From: Haploplasma axanthum | GTDB taxonomy: Bacteria; Bacillota_I; Bacilli_A; Acholeplasmatales; Acholeplasmataceae | Assembly: GCF_900660745.1 (NCBI RefSeq) | Contig: NZ_LR215048.1 | Location: 1,054,001 to 1,118,000, forward strand | Direction: 5' to 3' | DNA: 64,000 nucleotides | Position numbers and translations under genes: made by a program | The notes under the pieces: model-generated | What the model saw: only the letters and a program-made list of their open reading frames with translations | The model's database searches: none | What the model was told of the DNA's origin: nothing | Shown: positions 52,986-62,445 of the stretch, in pieces | Layout: each line of letters begins with the position of its first letter | Position numbering within the stretch: position 1 is the first letter of the stretch

Positions 52986-53738
52986 ATGAAAATACTCTTT
53001 ATTGGTGATATTTATGGTGATCCTGGAATTGAAATTTTAAAAGATAGCCTTGAAGAATTGAAAAAAGAATATCGACCTAACGTGATTATAATAAATGGTG
53101 AGAATATTGTTAATGGTCGAGGTATTAATAAAAAAATATATCTTGAAATAATGAAGTTAGGAGTTCATGCAATTACGATGGGCAATTGGACTTGGTCTAA
53201 TACTGACATCTATAGCTTCATTAATGATAGTAAAATAGTAAGACCAGCTAATTATCTTAATGCACCAGGAGATGGTTATAAAAAAATTAACATTAATGGT
53301 AAAAATTTATTGGTTATTAATGCAATGGGAAGAGTATATATGAATCCTAGTTTAGAAAATCCGTTTATAACAATTGCAGAAATATTAGAAAAAGAACAAG
53401 CAGATTATACATTTATTGATTTTCATGCAGAAGCAACTAGCGAGAAGGTTGCACTTGGACATTACTTTGATGGTAAAGTTGATGCAATCGTTGGAACTCA
53501 TACGCATGTTCAAACAAATGATGCTAGAGTTTTACCAAAAGGTACGTTATATATTACTGATGTTGGTATGACAGGGCCACGAGATGGCGTAATTGGTGTT
53601 GATAAAGAAATTGTTATTCAAAGATTTTTAACAGGATTTTCATATAATAATGCTGTTGCTAGTGGTGTTAAGCAATTAAATGGAGTATTTTTAGATTTGG
53701 ATAAAAAAATAATTAAAACAATTCATATTGAAAAGTAG
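52986..53738 (+). CDS. ymdB: YmdB-like metallophosphoesterase with altered active site
   Basis: 250 aa and clearly of the YmdB/TIGR00282 family (FIGDIYGDPG, NGENIVNGRG, DFHAEATSEKVALG, GTHTHVQTNDARVLPKGT, ITDVGMTGP). Metal ligands D8, E39 and the later His appear kept. The GNH motif reads GNWTWSN: residue 68, the catalytic His in Bacillus YmdB as I recall, is Trp (TGG, 53187-53189). YmdB hydrolyses cyclic nucleotides and is needed for biofilm and late adaptive gene expression, so activity here is doubtful or altered. AAAAAGGAA precedes ATG 52986. Confidence 0.88.
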   Translation: MKILFIGDIYGDPGIEILKDSLEELKKEYRPNVIIINGENIVNGRGINKKIYLEIMKLGVHAITMGNWTWSNTDIYSFINDSKIVRPANYLNAPGDGYKKININGKNLLVINAMGRVYMNPSLENPFITIAEILEKEQADYTFIDFHAEATSEKVALGHYFDGKVDAIVGTHTHVQTNDARVLPKGTLYITDVGMTGPRDGVIGVDKEIVIQRFLTGFSYNNAVASGVKQLNGVFLDLDKKIIKTIHIEK

Positions 53739-53762
53739 AATGTTTTTAATGGGAGAGTTTAT

Positions 53763-54098
53763 ATGAAAATTGAAAATAAAATTATTGAAAAAATAAAAAA
53801 TGAACCAAAGATAAAAAGATATAAAGAATTAGAAGATATTTTAAATCAAAATCAAGAAGTTAGTCATAAAATAGAAGAATTAAAAAATATTCAAAAACAA
53901 ATGATTAATGCCAAAAATCTTGGGAAAATAGAAATCCAAACTAAATTAGAAAATGATTATCAAAATAAGTTGGAAGAAATTGAAAATTACCCGTTAATGA
54001 CTGAGTATATGGATTTACAAGAAGAAATTAATGTGTTCCTTCAAAACATCAAAGAAATCATTGAAAGTGGTATAGATAGCGATTTAAATGCTAAATAA
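53763..54098 (+). CDS. YlbF/YmcA family protein
   Basis: A 111-aa helical protein of the Com_YlbF group (PF06133): helical segments around YKELEDILNQNQEVSHKIEEL, then a conserved LMTEYMDLQEEINVFLQNIK. In Bacillus, YmcA, YlbF and YaaT form a complex that steers RNase Y. Its position two genes after rny fits this. GGGAGAG precedes ATG 53763. Which of the two paralogues it represents cannot be decided. Confidence 0.82.
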   Translation: MKIENKIIEKIKNEPKIKRYKELEDILNQNQEVSHKIEELKNIQKQMINAKNLGKIEIQTKLENDYQNKLEEIENYPLMTEYMDLQEEINVFLQNIKEIIESGIDSDLNAK

Positions 54099-54140
54099 TA
54101 GTAAAAACTACCGATTTATAAGGTTAGTAATCTATTATAC

Positions 54141-54169
54141 TTGAAAAAAAATGTTAAAAATTATATTAT
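54141..54169 (+). promoter_or_regulatory. Promoter of the gene at 54204
   Basis: TTGAAA (54141-54146), 17-base spacer, TATTAT (54164-54169). Confidence 0.6.
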
Positions 54170-54203
54170 ATAAGTGAAATATACATTATGGGGAGGTTAT
54201 AGC

Positions 54204-55727
54204 ATGCCAAGATATGAAATTGATTCAAAGATAACAGTTTTAAAGAAAGAATATAACGTTAAAGATATTGTTGAAGTATTATCAAATAATCCAGCAAACA
54301 AAACTTTAGAGTTTTTTCAAACAATCGGACTTAGTTTTCCGCGTGAATTACGTATTAACCAATTACGTGATGTTTTAAGAATGCCAGTTCTTTTGACAAG
54401 AGAAGAACGTGCTAGTCTAGCAGATGAAATGAACTATCGTTTATCATGGTTTAATCAGTTTACTGAAACACAACTTGTAAATCTTTTTAGTTTTTTCAAG
54501 GATACTGATTTAGATAAAAAATATCTAGAACATTTATGGCTAGCAATGATTGAACACATGACTGATAAAAAGATTTCAGAACATGATTTTGAAAGATTTA
54601 TCAAGGAAAGTACTGAACATTCAAAAAAGAATGGAATTAAGTTGCAAAATGTTATTGATTATAATAAAACAATTAATCCGTTATTCTTTGATCAAAAAGG
54701 AAAAATAGATGGCTTGAAACCAGATGTTTTTAGACCTGTATTGTATAAGAGTTCAACTATAACTGAAATTAGAGAATTAGGTTTGAAATATGATGTTAAT
54801 GTTCCAAAAAGATTAAGAAAAAATGAACTAATCGATATCATAGTCGCTGAATTAAAAGAGCGCGGTGAATATACAAAAGAAACTGAAGATAAGTTAAATT
54901 CAATGAATATTCTTCTAATTCAAAGATTCGCAATCAATAATAAGATTAAGGCTTCAACTGAACTTAAAAAAGAAGAAGTTATTGAATATATCTTATCAAA
55001 TGCAAATGAAACAAGAGAAGCTTATTTTGTTCCATCATCTTCAGTATATGAAGTTGAGGCGTCTGATATTGGTGAAGCAATGCCTGAAGTTATTGAAAAA
55101 CCAATTGTTATTGAAGAAGAACCGGTAGTTGAAGAACCTGTTGAGGAAGAAGTTAAAGCTGAACCAGTTGTTGAAGAAGAGATTAAGCAAGAACCAATCG
55201 TAAAAGAAGTAATAATTGAAAAGGTTATTGAAAAAGAAGTTCCAACAAAGGTTGCAACAATTGATGAAGAAACATTAAATAGAATTCTTTCAAAGAGTGA
55301 TAGTACTTTAAGAAAAGAAAAGAAATTTAGAGTTGAAGAAGTTGAAGAAGTTAGACTTAACACCGTTGAATACTACGGTAAGAAACCAAAACAATATGTG
55401 ATTGAATTAAATGATAAAGATACTGGAATTGAAAGTGTTGAACCAAAAGAAGTGGATAATAAAGTATATCAAGTTGAATTAACTAATTACGATGTTGAAA
55501 AGAAACGTAAATTTAGCTTTGGTAGATTCTTACTTAAATTATTCTTAATCATTCTTTTAATTGCACTAATCATCCTTCTAATAGCAACTATCTATGTTTG
55601 GGTTACTCCAACTGCTCCAACAAGCGGTGTATTCCAAAAAATTGAAGATTTCTTAAATGGAATATTCAAAGCAAATTCATTACAGTGGCTTAGAGATACC
55701 TTTCATAAACTAATAGGAACTAAATAG
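54204..55727 (+). CDS. Uncharacterised protein with Rho_N/SAP-like segment, acidic linker and C-terminal membrane helix
   Basis: 507 aa from ATG 54204 (GGGGAGG upstream). Residues about 1-170 are helical and unassigned. Around 185-225 a stretch (TEIRELGLKYDVNVPKRLRK then NELIDIIV) fits the Rho N-terminal/SAP pattern, a nucleic-acid-binding helix pair, perhaps repeated near 245-265. A Glu/Val/Pro-rich linker (about 285-345) follows, then a basic stop (KKRKFSFGRF) and one helix (about 443-467) with about 40 residues outside. This predicts an anchored cytoplasmic protein that may touch nucleic acid. Function unknown. mutS begins 25 bases later. Confidence 0.7.
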   Translation: MPRYEIDSKITVLKKEYNVKDIVEVLSNNPANKTLEFFQTIGLSFPRELRINQLRDVLRMPVLLTREERASLADEMNYRLSWFNQFTETQLVNLFSFFKDTDLDKKYLEHLWLAMIEHMTDKKISEHDFERFIKESTEHSKKNGIKLQNVIDYNKTINPLFFDQKGKIDGLKPDVFRPVLYKSSTITEIRELGLKYDVNVPKRLRKNELIDIIVAELKERGEYTKETEDKLNSMNILLIQRFAINNKIKASTELKKEEVIEYILSNANETREAYFVPSSSVYEVEASDIGEAMPEVIEKPIVIEEEPVVEEPVEEEVKAEPVVEEEIKQEPIVKEVIIEKVIEKEVPTKVATIDEETLNRILSKSDSTLRKEKKFRVEEVEEVRLNTVEYYGKKPKQYVIELNDKDTGIESVEPKEVDNKVYQVELTNYDVEKKRKFSFGRFLLKLFLIILLIALIILLIATIYVWVTPTAPTSGVFQKIEDFLNGIFKANSLQWLRDTFHKLIGTK

Positions 55728-55752
55728 AATTAAATTTTGGAAGGGGAAAGAA

Positions 55753-58278
55753 ATGAAAGACGATAATAAACAAACATATACCCCAATGATGCAACAATAC
55801 TTGAAAATCAAAGAAGACTACGCTGATGCGTTAGTCTTTTTTAGGTTAGGGGATTTTTATGAATTATTTTTTGATGATGCAATAATTGCATCAAAAGTTC
55901 TAGAAATTGCATTAACAGCAAGAGATGCTGGATCAAAAGTTTCAATGGCAGGTGTTCCACATCATTCGGTTAAACCTTATATTCAAAAACTAATTGAAAA
56001 TGGATATAAGATTGCTATTGCAGAACAAGTAACAGAACCTGGTAAAGGACTAGTTGAAAGAGAAGTTACTAGAGTAATTACCCCAGGAACAGTTTTTGAA
56101 GATGAAATATTAGAAGCTAATAAAAATAACTTTATAGCAAGTCTATTAGTTACTGAACACGGATACTTACTTACATATGCGGATATTTCAACAGGTGAAT
56201 CTTTTCTAGTTGATAAATTAAATAAGAAAGAAGTTATTGATCAAATCAAAACTTTAGCAATTAAAGAGTTAGTTGTTAAAAACCAATATGACACAATTCT
56301 AATTGAAGAACTTAAGTCAAATGGTATATATGTTACAATTCATGAAGAAGTAAATACTCATGATACTAAATGGAATGAACATTTAGAACTTAATCAACGC
56401 CAAGGTGCAAGACACCTATTAAATTATCTAAATGCGACCCAAAAACAACCATTATCTCATTTACAAAAAATTGTTGTCGAAGAAAACAAAAAGTACATGA
56501 ATGTTGATTTTAGAGTTAAGAAACACTTAGAGATTATTGAATCAAATACAAATAATCAAAAAACAACGCTACTTTATCATATTGATAATACTAAAACAGC
56601 TATGGGAGCTAGACTTTTAAAACATCAACTTAATCATCCACTTATAGATTTAAATCAAATTAATCAACGACTTGATTTAATAACTGCATTTCTTCCGTCA
56701 CAATACCGTAGTGAACTCCAAGAGCGATTATCATATATCTACGATATTAATCGGATTGTTGGTAAAGTATCATTTAAAAGTGTGAATGCACGTGATTTGT
56801 ACCAATTACGTGAAACATTAAAGCAAATTGAACCGTTAAAAGAAACGTTATATAAATATGATAATGAACTTATTAATAATTTGACTAATAAATTAGATAA
56901 TCATCAAGAACTAATTGATCTATTAGAAAAAGCTATTTCTGATAATCCACCATTAACAATTAAAGAAGGCGGGATTATTAAAACAGGACATAATGAAAAG
57001 TTAGATGAACTTCATAATATTAATGCACATAGTAAAGAATGGCTTCAAAATTTTGAAGAAGAAGAGCGTGAACGAACAGGAATTAAAACTTTAAAAGTTG
57101 GTTATAATCGTGTTTTTGGTTACTTTATTGAAATAAGTAAAGCAGCATCGCTTGCTATGGAAGAAGATTTTGGTTATGAAAGAAAACAAACATTAACGAA
57201 TAGCGAAAGATATATATCACCAATTTTAAAAGAAAAAGAAGATGTCATTTTAAATGCCAAAGACAAAGCAATCAATCTTGAATATGAACTTTTTGTTGAA
57301 ATACGTGATGAAGTTACTAAATATACGTATTCACTTCAAGAATTGAGTGGTTATATTGCAAGCATTGATGTCTATTTAAGTCATGCAATATCAGCGGAAA
57401 AAAATAAATATGTTAGACCAACTTTTAATAATTTGCGTGAAGTAAAGATTATTAAAGGAAGACATCCAGTTGTTGAAAAGTTTACAAATTTTGTTGCTAA
57501 TGATATTATCATGAGTGAAGGTGAAACATTCTTAATTACTGGCCCAAATATGAGTGGTAAATCAACTTATATGAGGATGTTTGCTCTTTTAAGCTATATG
57601 TCACAAGTTGGTTCATTTGTGCCAGCAACAAGTGCGTCATTACCAATTTATGATGCAATCTTTACAAGAATTGGATCATCAGATGATTTAAGTGGTGGTA
57701 AGTCAACATTTATGGTTGAAATGGTTGAAAGTAATGAAGCATTAACATATGCAACAAACAATTCATTGATTCTTTTCGATGAAATAGGGCGTGGTACTGC
57801 AACATATGATGGAATGGCACTGGCTCAAGGAATGGTTGAATACATTTATACAAAAATCAAAGCACAAATGCTATTTTCAACACACTATCATGAACTTACA
57901 GCATTAGCAGATAATTACGAAAAAATTACTAATTTGCACGTTAAAGCAAGAGAAGAAAAGAATCGAATGATTTTTCTCCATCAAGTTGAAAAAGGTGCAT
58001 CTGATAAATCATATGGATTACAAGTAGCTGCACTTGCAAATCTACCTAAAGAATTAATTAAACGTAGTGAACAAATATTAAAACAATTAGAAAATAAAGA
58101 AGATAAAGTTAAAGTTGATTTATTTAATTATGATGATGAAGAAATCATTATTGATAATACATTATCAATTGAACAAGAAGAAGTTTTAGATGGACTTGAA
58201 AGAATTGACTTTGATAAAGTTACTCCAATTGATGCTTTAATTCTTCTTAAGAATTATCAAAACAAATTAAAAAAATAA
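55753..58278 (+). CDS. mutS: DNA mismatch repair protein MutS
   Basis: An 841-aa mismatch-recognition ATPase. The mismatch-binding N-terminus is present (FFRLGDFYELFFDDA), with connector and lever domains, clamp, Walker A GPNMSGKST, the FDEIGRGT Walker B and FSTHYHEL. The C-terminal helix that binds the clamp or dimerises is present (PIDALILLKNYQNKLK). GGAAGGGGAAAG precedes ATG 55753. It precedes mutL by 13 bases. Confidence 0.97.
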   Translation: MKDDNKQTYTPMMQQYLKIKEDYADALVFFRLGDFYELFFDDAIIASKVLEIALTARDAGSKVSMAGVPHHSVKPYIQKLIENGYKIAIAEQVTEPGKGLVEREVTRVITPGTVFEDEILEANKNNFIASLLVTEHGYLLTYADISTGESFLVDKLNKKEVIDQIKTLAIKELVVKNQYDTILIEELKSNGIYVTIHEEVNTHDTKWNEHLELNQRQGARHLLNYLNATQKQPLSHLQKIVVEENKKYMNVDFRVKKHLEIIESNTNNQKTTLLYHIDNTKTAMGARLLKHQLNHPLIDLNQINQRLDLITAFLPSQYRSELQERLSYIYDINRIVGKVSFKSVNARDLYQLRETLKQIEPLKETLYKYDNELINNLTNKLDNHQELIDLLEKAISDNPPLTIKEGGIIKTGHNEKLDELHNINAHSKEWLQNFEEEERERTGIKTLKVGYNRVFGYFIEISKAASLAMEEDFGYERKQTLTNSERYISPILKEKEDVILNAKDKAINLEYELFVEIRDEVTKYTYSLQELSGYIASIDVYLSHAISAEKNKYVRPTFNNLREVKIIKGRHPVVEKFTNFVANDIIMSEGETFLITGPNMSGKSTYMRMFALLSYMSQVGSFVPATSASLPIYDAIFTRIGSSDDLSGGKSTFMVEMVESNEALTYATNNSLILFDEIGRGTATYDGMALAQGMVEYIYTKIKAQMLFSTHYHELTALADNYEKITNLHVKAREEKNRMIFLHQVEKGASDKSYGLQVAALANLPKELIKRSEQILKQLENKEDKVKVDLFNYDDEEIIIDNTLSIEQEEVLDGLERIDFDKVTPIDALILLKNYQNKLKK

Positions 58279-58291
58279 GTGAGGTATAAAA

Positions 58292-60019
58292 ATGTCAATT
58301 ATTAAACAAATGGATGAAAGACTTGCTAATATGATTGCTGCCGGTGAAGTTGTTGAAAGACCCGCTTCAATTGTTAAAGAACTAGTCGAAAATTCAATTG
58401 ATGCCAAAGCAACCGAAATCAATATTTTTATTAAAGAAAATGGATTAAAAGAGATAAGAGTTGTTGATAATGGAATTGGTATGGATAATGAAGATGCTAA
58501 AAAAGCATTTTTAAGACATGCAACCTCAAAAATAAAAACTGAATTTGATCTTGAAAGAATTAGAACTTTAGGTTTTCGTGGAGAAGCACTTGCTGCAATT
58601 TTATCTGTAAGTAGAATAACTTTAAAAACAAGACAAAGTAATAGTGAAGGTTTTTTTGTTAGATATGAAGATTCAAAGCTTATTGATGAAGGAACAACAT
58701 CTCTAAACGAAGGAACTGAGATTACTGTTAATGATTTATTTTATAACACACCAGCAAGACTTAAATATATAAAATCTGAGTTTAGTGAACGTGCGGCAAT
58801 AATCGATATGTTTGATAGATTAGCTCTTTCTAATCCAACTGTGAGACTTTCCTTAACAATTGATGAAAAGCTCGTTAAAGAGACATATGGTAATAATGAC
58901 TACTATAGTTTAATGCGACAGGTATATGGTAATAATGTTTTAAAGGATTTAATTGTTTTTGAAAAAGAATTTCAAAAAATTAAAATTAAAGGCTATTTAG
59001 CTTCCCCTTCTGTCTCAAGAGCAAGAAAAAAAGATATTAGTTTATTTGTGAATGGTAGATATATTATGAATTATGGTTTAACTCAATCTATAATTGATGG
59101 TTATCATTCATTTTTGATGGTTAATAGATATCCACTTGCAATTCTATTGATTGAGATGGATCCAGTATTATTAGATGTTAATGTTCATCCTCAAAAATTA
59201 GAAGTTAAATTTGCAAATGAATCATTACTTAAATATCATATTGAATTATTTGTCAAAGAATCATTGATGAGTAGACCACATGAAATTCCTCAAAATCTTT
59301 CAATTATAAAAAGACAAGAATATGAAAATGAACCAGTAACTATTAACGAAAGTTTTATTCCAAGAAAAGAAACTTACGTTAAAGAATCATTGGATTTTGT
59401 CTATAATGATAATAGTAATAAACAAACAGAAGAACAGCCAGAAATTAAGAAAATTCCTGATTTTTCATATGTTGGAACATTTGCTGGAACATATTTATTA
59501 TTTCAAAACGAGCAAGGTATGTATATGATTGATCAGCATGCTGCCGAAGAGCGTGTTAATTATGAATATTATTTTGATGTAATAGGCAATCCAAAGATTG
59601 TTATAAAAGAAATGTTTCTTTCAAGAAACTTAGAACTAACTAATGAAGATTTAAATTTAATAAAAAATCATCTTAATGATTTTAAAGAACTAGGATTTAA
59701 TTTTAACGAAAAGATGCAACTCATTTCTCATCCAACATTTTTACTTGATAAAGATTTAGATGATGCAATAAGTGTTATGTTACAAATGTTAGAAGAAAAG
59801 AATCAAATTGATTTAAAAATTCTACTTGATAATCTTGCTAAAAGTAAGAGTTGTAAAGCATCAATTAAAGCTAATGATACTTTATCAAGAAAAGAGATTG
59901 ATGTTTTAATTGAAAAATTAAGAAAAACTAAAAATCCATATACATGCCCACACGGAAGACCAACAATTATTCATTTAACATATTATGAAATAGAAAGAAT
60001 GTTTAGAAGAGTGGTATGA
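58292..60019 (+). CDS. mutL: DNA mismatch repair protein MutL
   Basis: A 575-aa GHKL ATPase that links MutS to strand cutting. N-terminal motifs are AAGEVVERPASIVKELVENSIDA, DNGIGM and TLGFRGEAL. The C-terminal endonuclease motif DQHAAEERVNYE (DQHA-x2-E-x4-E) is intact, with CPHGRPT near the end, so strand nicking without MutH is expected. It ends at TGA 60017-60019, overlapping miaA. Confidence 0.96.
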   Translation: MSIIKQMDERLANMIAAGEVVERPASIVKELVENSIDAKATEINIFIKENGLKEIRVVDNGIGMDNEDAKKAFLRHATSKIKTEFDLERIRTLGFRGEALAAILSVSRITLKTRQSNSEGFFVRYEDSKLIDEGTTSLNEGTEITVNDLFYNTPARLKYIKSEFSERAAIIDMFDRLALSNPTVRLSLTIDEKLVKETYGNNDYYSLMRQVYGNNVLKDLIVFEKEFQKIKIKGYLASPSVSRARKKDISLFVNGRYIMNYGLTQSIIDGYHSFLMVNRYPLAILLIEMDPVLLDVNVHPQKLEVKFANESLLKYHIELFVKESLMSRPHEIPQNLSIIKRQEYENEPVTINESFIPRKETYVKESLDFVYNDNSNKQTEEQPEIKKIPDFSYVGTFAGTYLLFQNEQGMYMIDQHAAEERVNYEYYFDVIGNPKIVIKEMFLSRNLELTNEDLNLIKNHLNDFKELGFNFNEKMQLISHPTFLLDKDLDDAISVMLQMLEEKNQIDLKILLDNLAKSKSCKASIKANDTLSRKEIDVLIEKLRKTKNPYTCPHGRPTIIHLTYYEIERMFRRVV

Positions 60020-60879
60020 TGAAAAAAGTTATTGTTATTGTTGGACCAACTGCATCAGGAAAAACGATGTATTCAGTAAAACTTGCTAAAGCAATCGGTG
60101 CTGAAGTAATTAATGGAGATTCGGTTCAAATATATAAAGAGTTAAATATTGGTTCTGCAAAAATCAAGGAAGAAGAAAAAGAGGGAATTAATCATCATTT
60201 GTTTGATATGGTTTCAATTGATAATGATTATTCTGTTTTCAACTTTCAACAAGATGCAAGAAAAATGATTAATGATATTAAGATTCCAATGATTGTTGGT
60301 GGAACAGGATTTTATATTAAATCAGCATTATATGATTATGAATTTAATAAAGAAAATAGTAAATATAGTTTTGATGATTTAACAAATGAGGAAATATATA
60401 GTAAGTTAATTGAAATAGATAAAAATATAGAGATTGATAAGAATAATAGACATCGATTAGTAAGAGCTTTAGAACTTGCACTTAATGGTAATTTAAGAAG
60501 TGAAAAGAATAATAAAGATATACCACTCTATGATATTTTGACAATTTATTTAGATATTGATAGAAAAGAATTAAAAAAACGCTTGATTAAGAGACTAGAG
60601 ATTCAATTAAGCGATGGATTTATTGATGAAGTAATTAGTTTAAGAAATCAAGATAAGCATTTAAACATTATTGGTTATCGAGAACTTGATTTATATTTAG
60701 ATGGAAAAATCACATTAGAAGAAGCACTTGAAGAAATTGTGAAAGTATCAATGAGATTTGCCAAAAGACAAAAAACTTGGTTTATGAATCAGATGGAAGC
60801 AATTCCCTTTGATCCTTTAAACCATAAATCGTATGATGAGATGTTGGAAGTAATAAGTAAATTTTTAAAGGAGGAATAA
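60016..60879 (+). CDS. miaA: tRNA dimethylallyltransferase
   Basis: A 287-aa enzyme that adds isopentenyl to A37 of tRNAs reading UNN codons. The P-loop GPTASGKT, INGDSVQIYKELNIG with the catalytic Asp-Ser, VGGTGFYIKSAL, and QKTWFMNQ are intact. Somewhat shorter than the 310-residue norm but complete. It starts within the mutL stop (ATGATG) with AGAAGAG upstream; ATG 60019 is equally possible. Confidence 0.94.
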   Translation: MMKKVIVIVGPTASGKTMYSVKLAKAIGAEVINGDSVQIYKELNIGSAKIKEEEKEGINHHLFDMVSIDNDYSVFNFQQDARKMINDIKIPMIVGGTGFYIKSALYDYEFNKENSKYSFDDLTNEEIYSKLIEIDKNIEIDKNNRHRLVRALELALNGNLRSEKNNKDIPLYDILTIYLDIDRKELKKRLIKRLEIQLSDGFIDEVISLRNQDKHLNIIGYRELDLYLDGKITLEEALEEIVKVSMRFAKRQKTWFMNQMEAIPFDPLNHKSYDEMLEVISKFLKEE

Positions 60880-60883
60880 AGTT

Positions 60884-61369
60884 ATGAAAATATTTTTGAT
60901 TGGAATGCCTGGTGCTGGTAAATCAACAGTTGGTAGAATATTAGCAGAAAAAATTGCTTATAACTTTATTGATTTAGATGGTTTGGTTGAAAAAAACTCC
61001 TTAATGTTTACAGATGAGCTAATTGAAAAATACGGAATCAATAAGTTTAGAGAGTTAGAAACAGAAGCACTTCAGGAAATAAATGAAGAAAATGTTGTAG
61101 TTTCATGTGGTGGTGGAATAGTTGAAAATCGTAATAATAAAACATTCATGAGTGGTTTAATTATCTATTTAGATGTTGATAATAAAATAATTGAAGAACG
61201 ATTAAAAACTGATTACCAAAGACCGCTGTTACAAGAATATACTCTTGATGAGCTATATACTAAAAGGTTTTTATTATATCAACATTTTGCTGATATTAAT
61301 ATTTCGAATAATAAAGAAATAAATAATACAGTTGATAGTATTATTCAAATGCTTGAGGTTAAAAAATAA
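60884..61369 (+). CDS. aroK: Shikimate kinase
   Basis: A 161-aa kinase of the shikimate pathway. P-loop GMPGAGKST, FIDLDGLVEK (the DxD-type Asp and substrate contact), CGGGIVE (substrate Arg/Gly region), and QRPLL (lid Arg) are all present. AAAGGAGGAATAA precedes ATG 60884. It overlaps the dehydroquinase gene by one base (TAATG). Only these two pathway genes are in the window. Confidence 0.9.
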   Translation: MKIFLIGMPGAGKSTVGRILAEKIAYNFIDLDGLVEKNSLMFTDELIEKYGINKFRELETEALQEINEENVVVSCGGGIVENRNNKTFMSGLIIYLDVDNKIIEERLKTDYQRPLLQEYTLDELYTKRFLLYQHFADINISNNKEINNTVDSIIQMLEVKK

Positions 61370-61788
61370 TGAAAATATTGATTATCAATGGACCTAACCT
61401 AAATATGTTAGGAAAGCGAAATACTAAACATTATGGTGAACTTACTTTAGACGAGATAAACAAACTAATAAAGAAAACATATCCTAATGTAAAATTTTAT
61501 TTTTATCAAACTAATAATGAAGCAAGAATTATTTGGAAATTACAAGCAATGAAGAATATTGATGCTTTAATTATTAACCCCGCAGCATTTACTCATACAA
61601 GTATTGCTATTAGGGATATGCTAGAAATTATTAAGATTCCTAAGGTTGAAGTACATCTTAGTGACATTAATACTCGTGAAGATTTTAGAAAAATTGATTA
61701 TATTAAAGACGTAGTTGATAAGGTTATCATGGGAAAAAAAGAAAACAGTTATATTGAAGCCGTAAAATATTTACTTGAAAATAAATAA
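61369..61788 (+). CDS. aroQ: Type II 3-dehydroquinate dehydratase
   Basis: A 139-aa enzyme converting 3-dehydroquinate to 3-dehydroshikimate. Family motifs: INGPNLNMLGKRNTKHYGE (with the catalytic Tyr/Arg lid region), TNNEARII, INPAAFTHTSIAIRDML with the catalytic His, and EVHLSDINTREDFR. The stop codon is 48 bases before efp, the Bacillus neighbour order. It begins at the aroK stop. Confidence 0.92.
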   Translation: MKILIINGPNLNMLGKRNTKHYGELTLDEINKLIKKTYPNVKFYFYQTNNEARIIWKLQAMKNIDALIINPAAFTHTSIAIRDMLEIIKIPKVEVHLSDINTREDFRKIDYIKDVVDKVIMGKKENSYIEAVKYLLENK

Positions 61789-61836
61789 TATTTTATAGTA
61801 TAATATTAATGTTATTTATGAAAGGGAGTTATATTT

Positions 61837-62400
61837 ATGATATCAACAAATGAGTTTAAGACAAATGTAACAATTGAGTTCGAAGGAAATATCTTTCAAG
61901 TAATTGAATTCTTACACGTTAAACCAGGGAAAGGTGCGGCATTTGTTCGTACAAAATTAAGAAATTTAAGAACAGGATCAGTTATTGATTATACATTTAA
62001 TGCGGGTGTTAAAGTTAAAAAAGCTCAAATTAATAAGGTTCCAATGCAATACTTATATGTAGATGGAACAAAACATGTATTTATGAATACTGAAACATAT
62101 GAACAACTTGAAGTTGAAGGTGAACAAATTGAGAGCGAAATTAAGTTCTTACCCGAAGGCGCTTCAACTGAATTAATTATGTTTAATGAGAGCGAAATTT
62201 TAGGAATTAATTTACCTGATAATATCGTATTAAAAGTTGTTGAAACAGTACCTGGTGTTAAAGGTGATACAAAAACTAATGCTATGAAAGATGCAAAACT
62301 TGAAACTGGAATCGTTGTTAAAGTTCCTTTGTTTATCGAAGAAGGGGAAAGAATTGTTGTATCAACATATGACTCATCATATGTATCAAGAGAAAAATAA
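61837..62400 (+). CDS. efp: Elongation factor P
   Basis: A 187-aa three-domain factor that relieves ribosome stalling at polyproline. The loop that reaches the peptidyl centre reads KPGKGAAFVR, with the conserved Lys as in Bacillus. ISTNEFKTNVTIEFEG at the N-terminus and VVETVPGVKGDT in domain II are typical. AAAGGGAG precedes ATG 61837. A TATAAT in a 17-base stretch shared with the holA upstream region lies at 61798-61814. Confidence 0.95.
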   Translation: MISTNEFKTNVTIEFEGNIFQVIEFLHVKPGKGAAFVRTKLRNLRTGSVIDYTFNAGVKVKKAQINKVPMQYLYVDGTKHVFMNTETYEQLEVEGEQIESEIKFLPEGASTELIMFNESEILGINLPDNIVLKVVETVPGVKGDTKTNAMKDAKLETGIVVKVPLFIEEGERIVVSTYDSSYVSREK

Positions 62401-62402
62401 TT

Positions 62403-62422
62403 AGGCTATTTAGCCTTTTTGT
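62403..62422 (+). terminator. Terminator after efp
   Basis: AGGCTA-TT-TAGCCT (62403-62416) followed by T's. The loop is tight, so the effective stem is about AGGC/GCCT. Confidence 0.6.
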
Positions 62423-62445
62423 TTGTAATGGAAGGAATGATTTGA

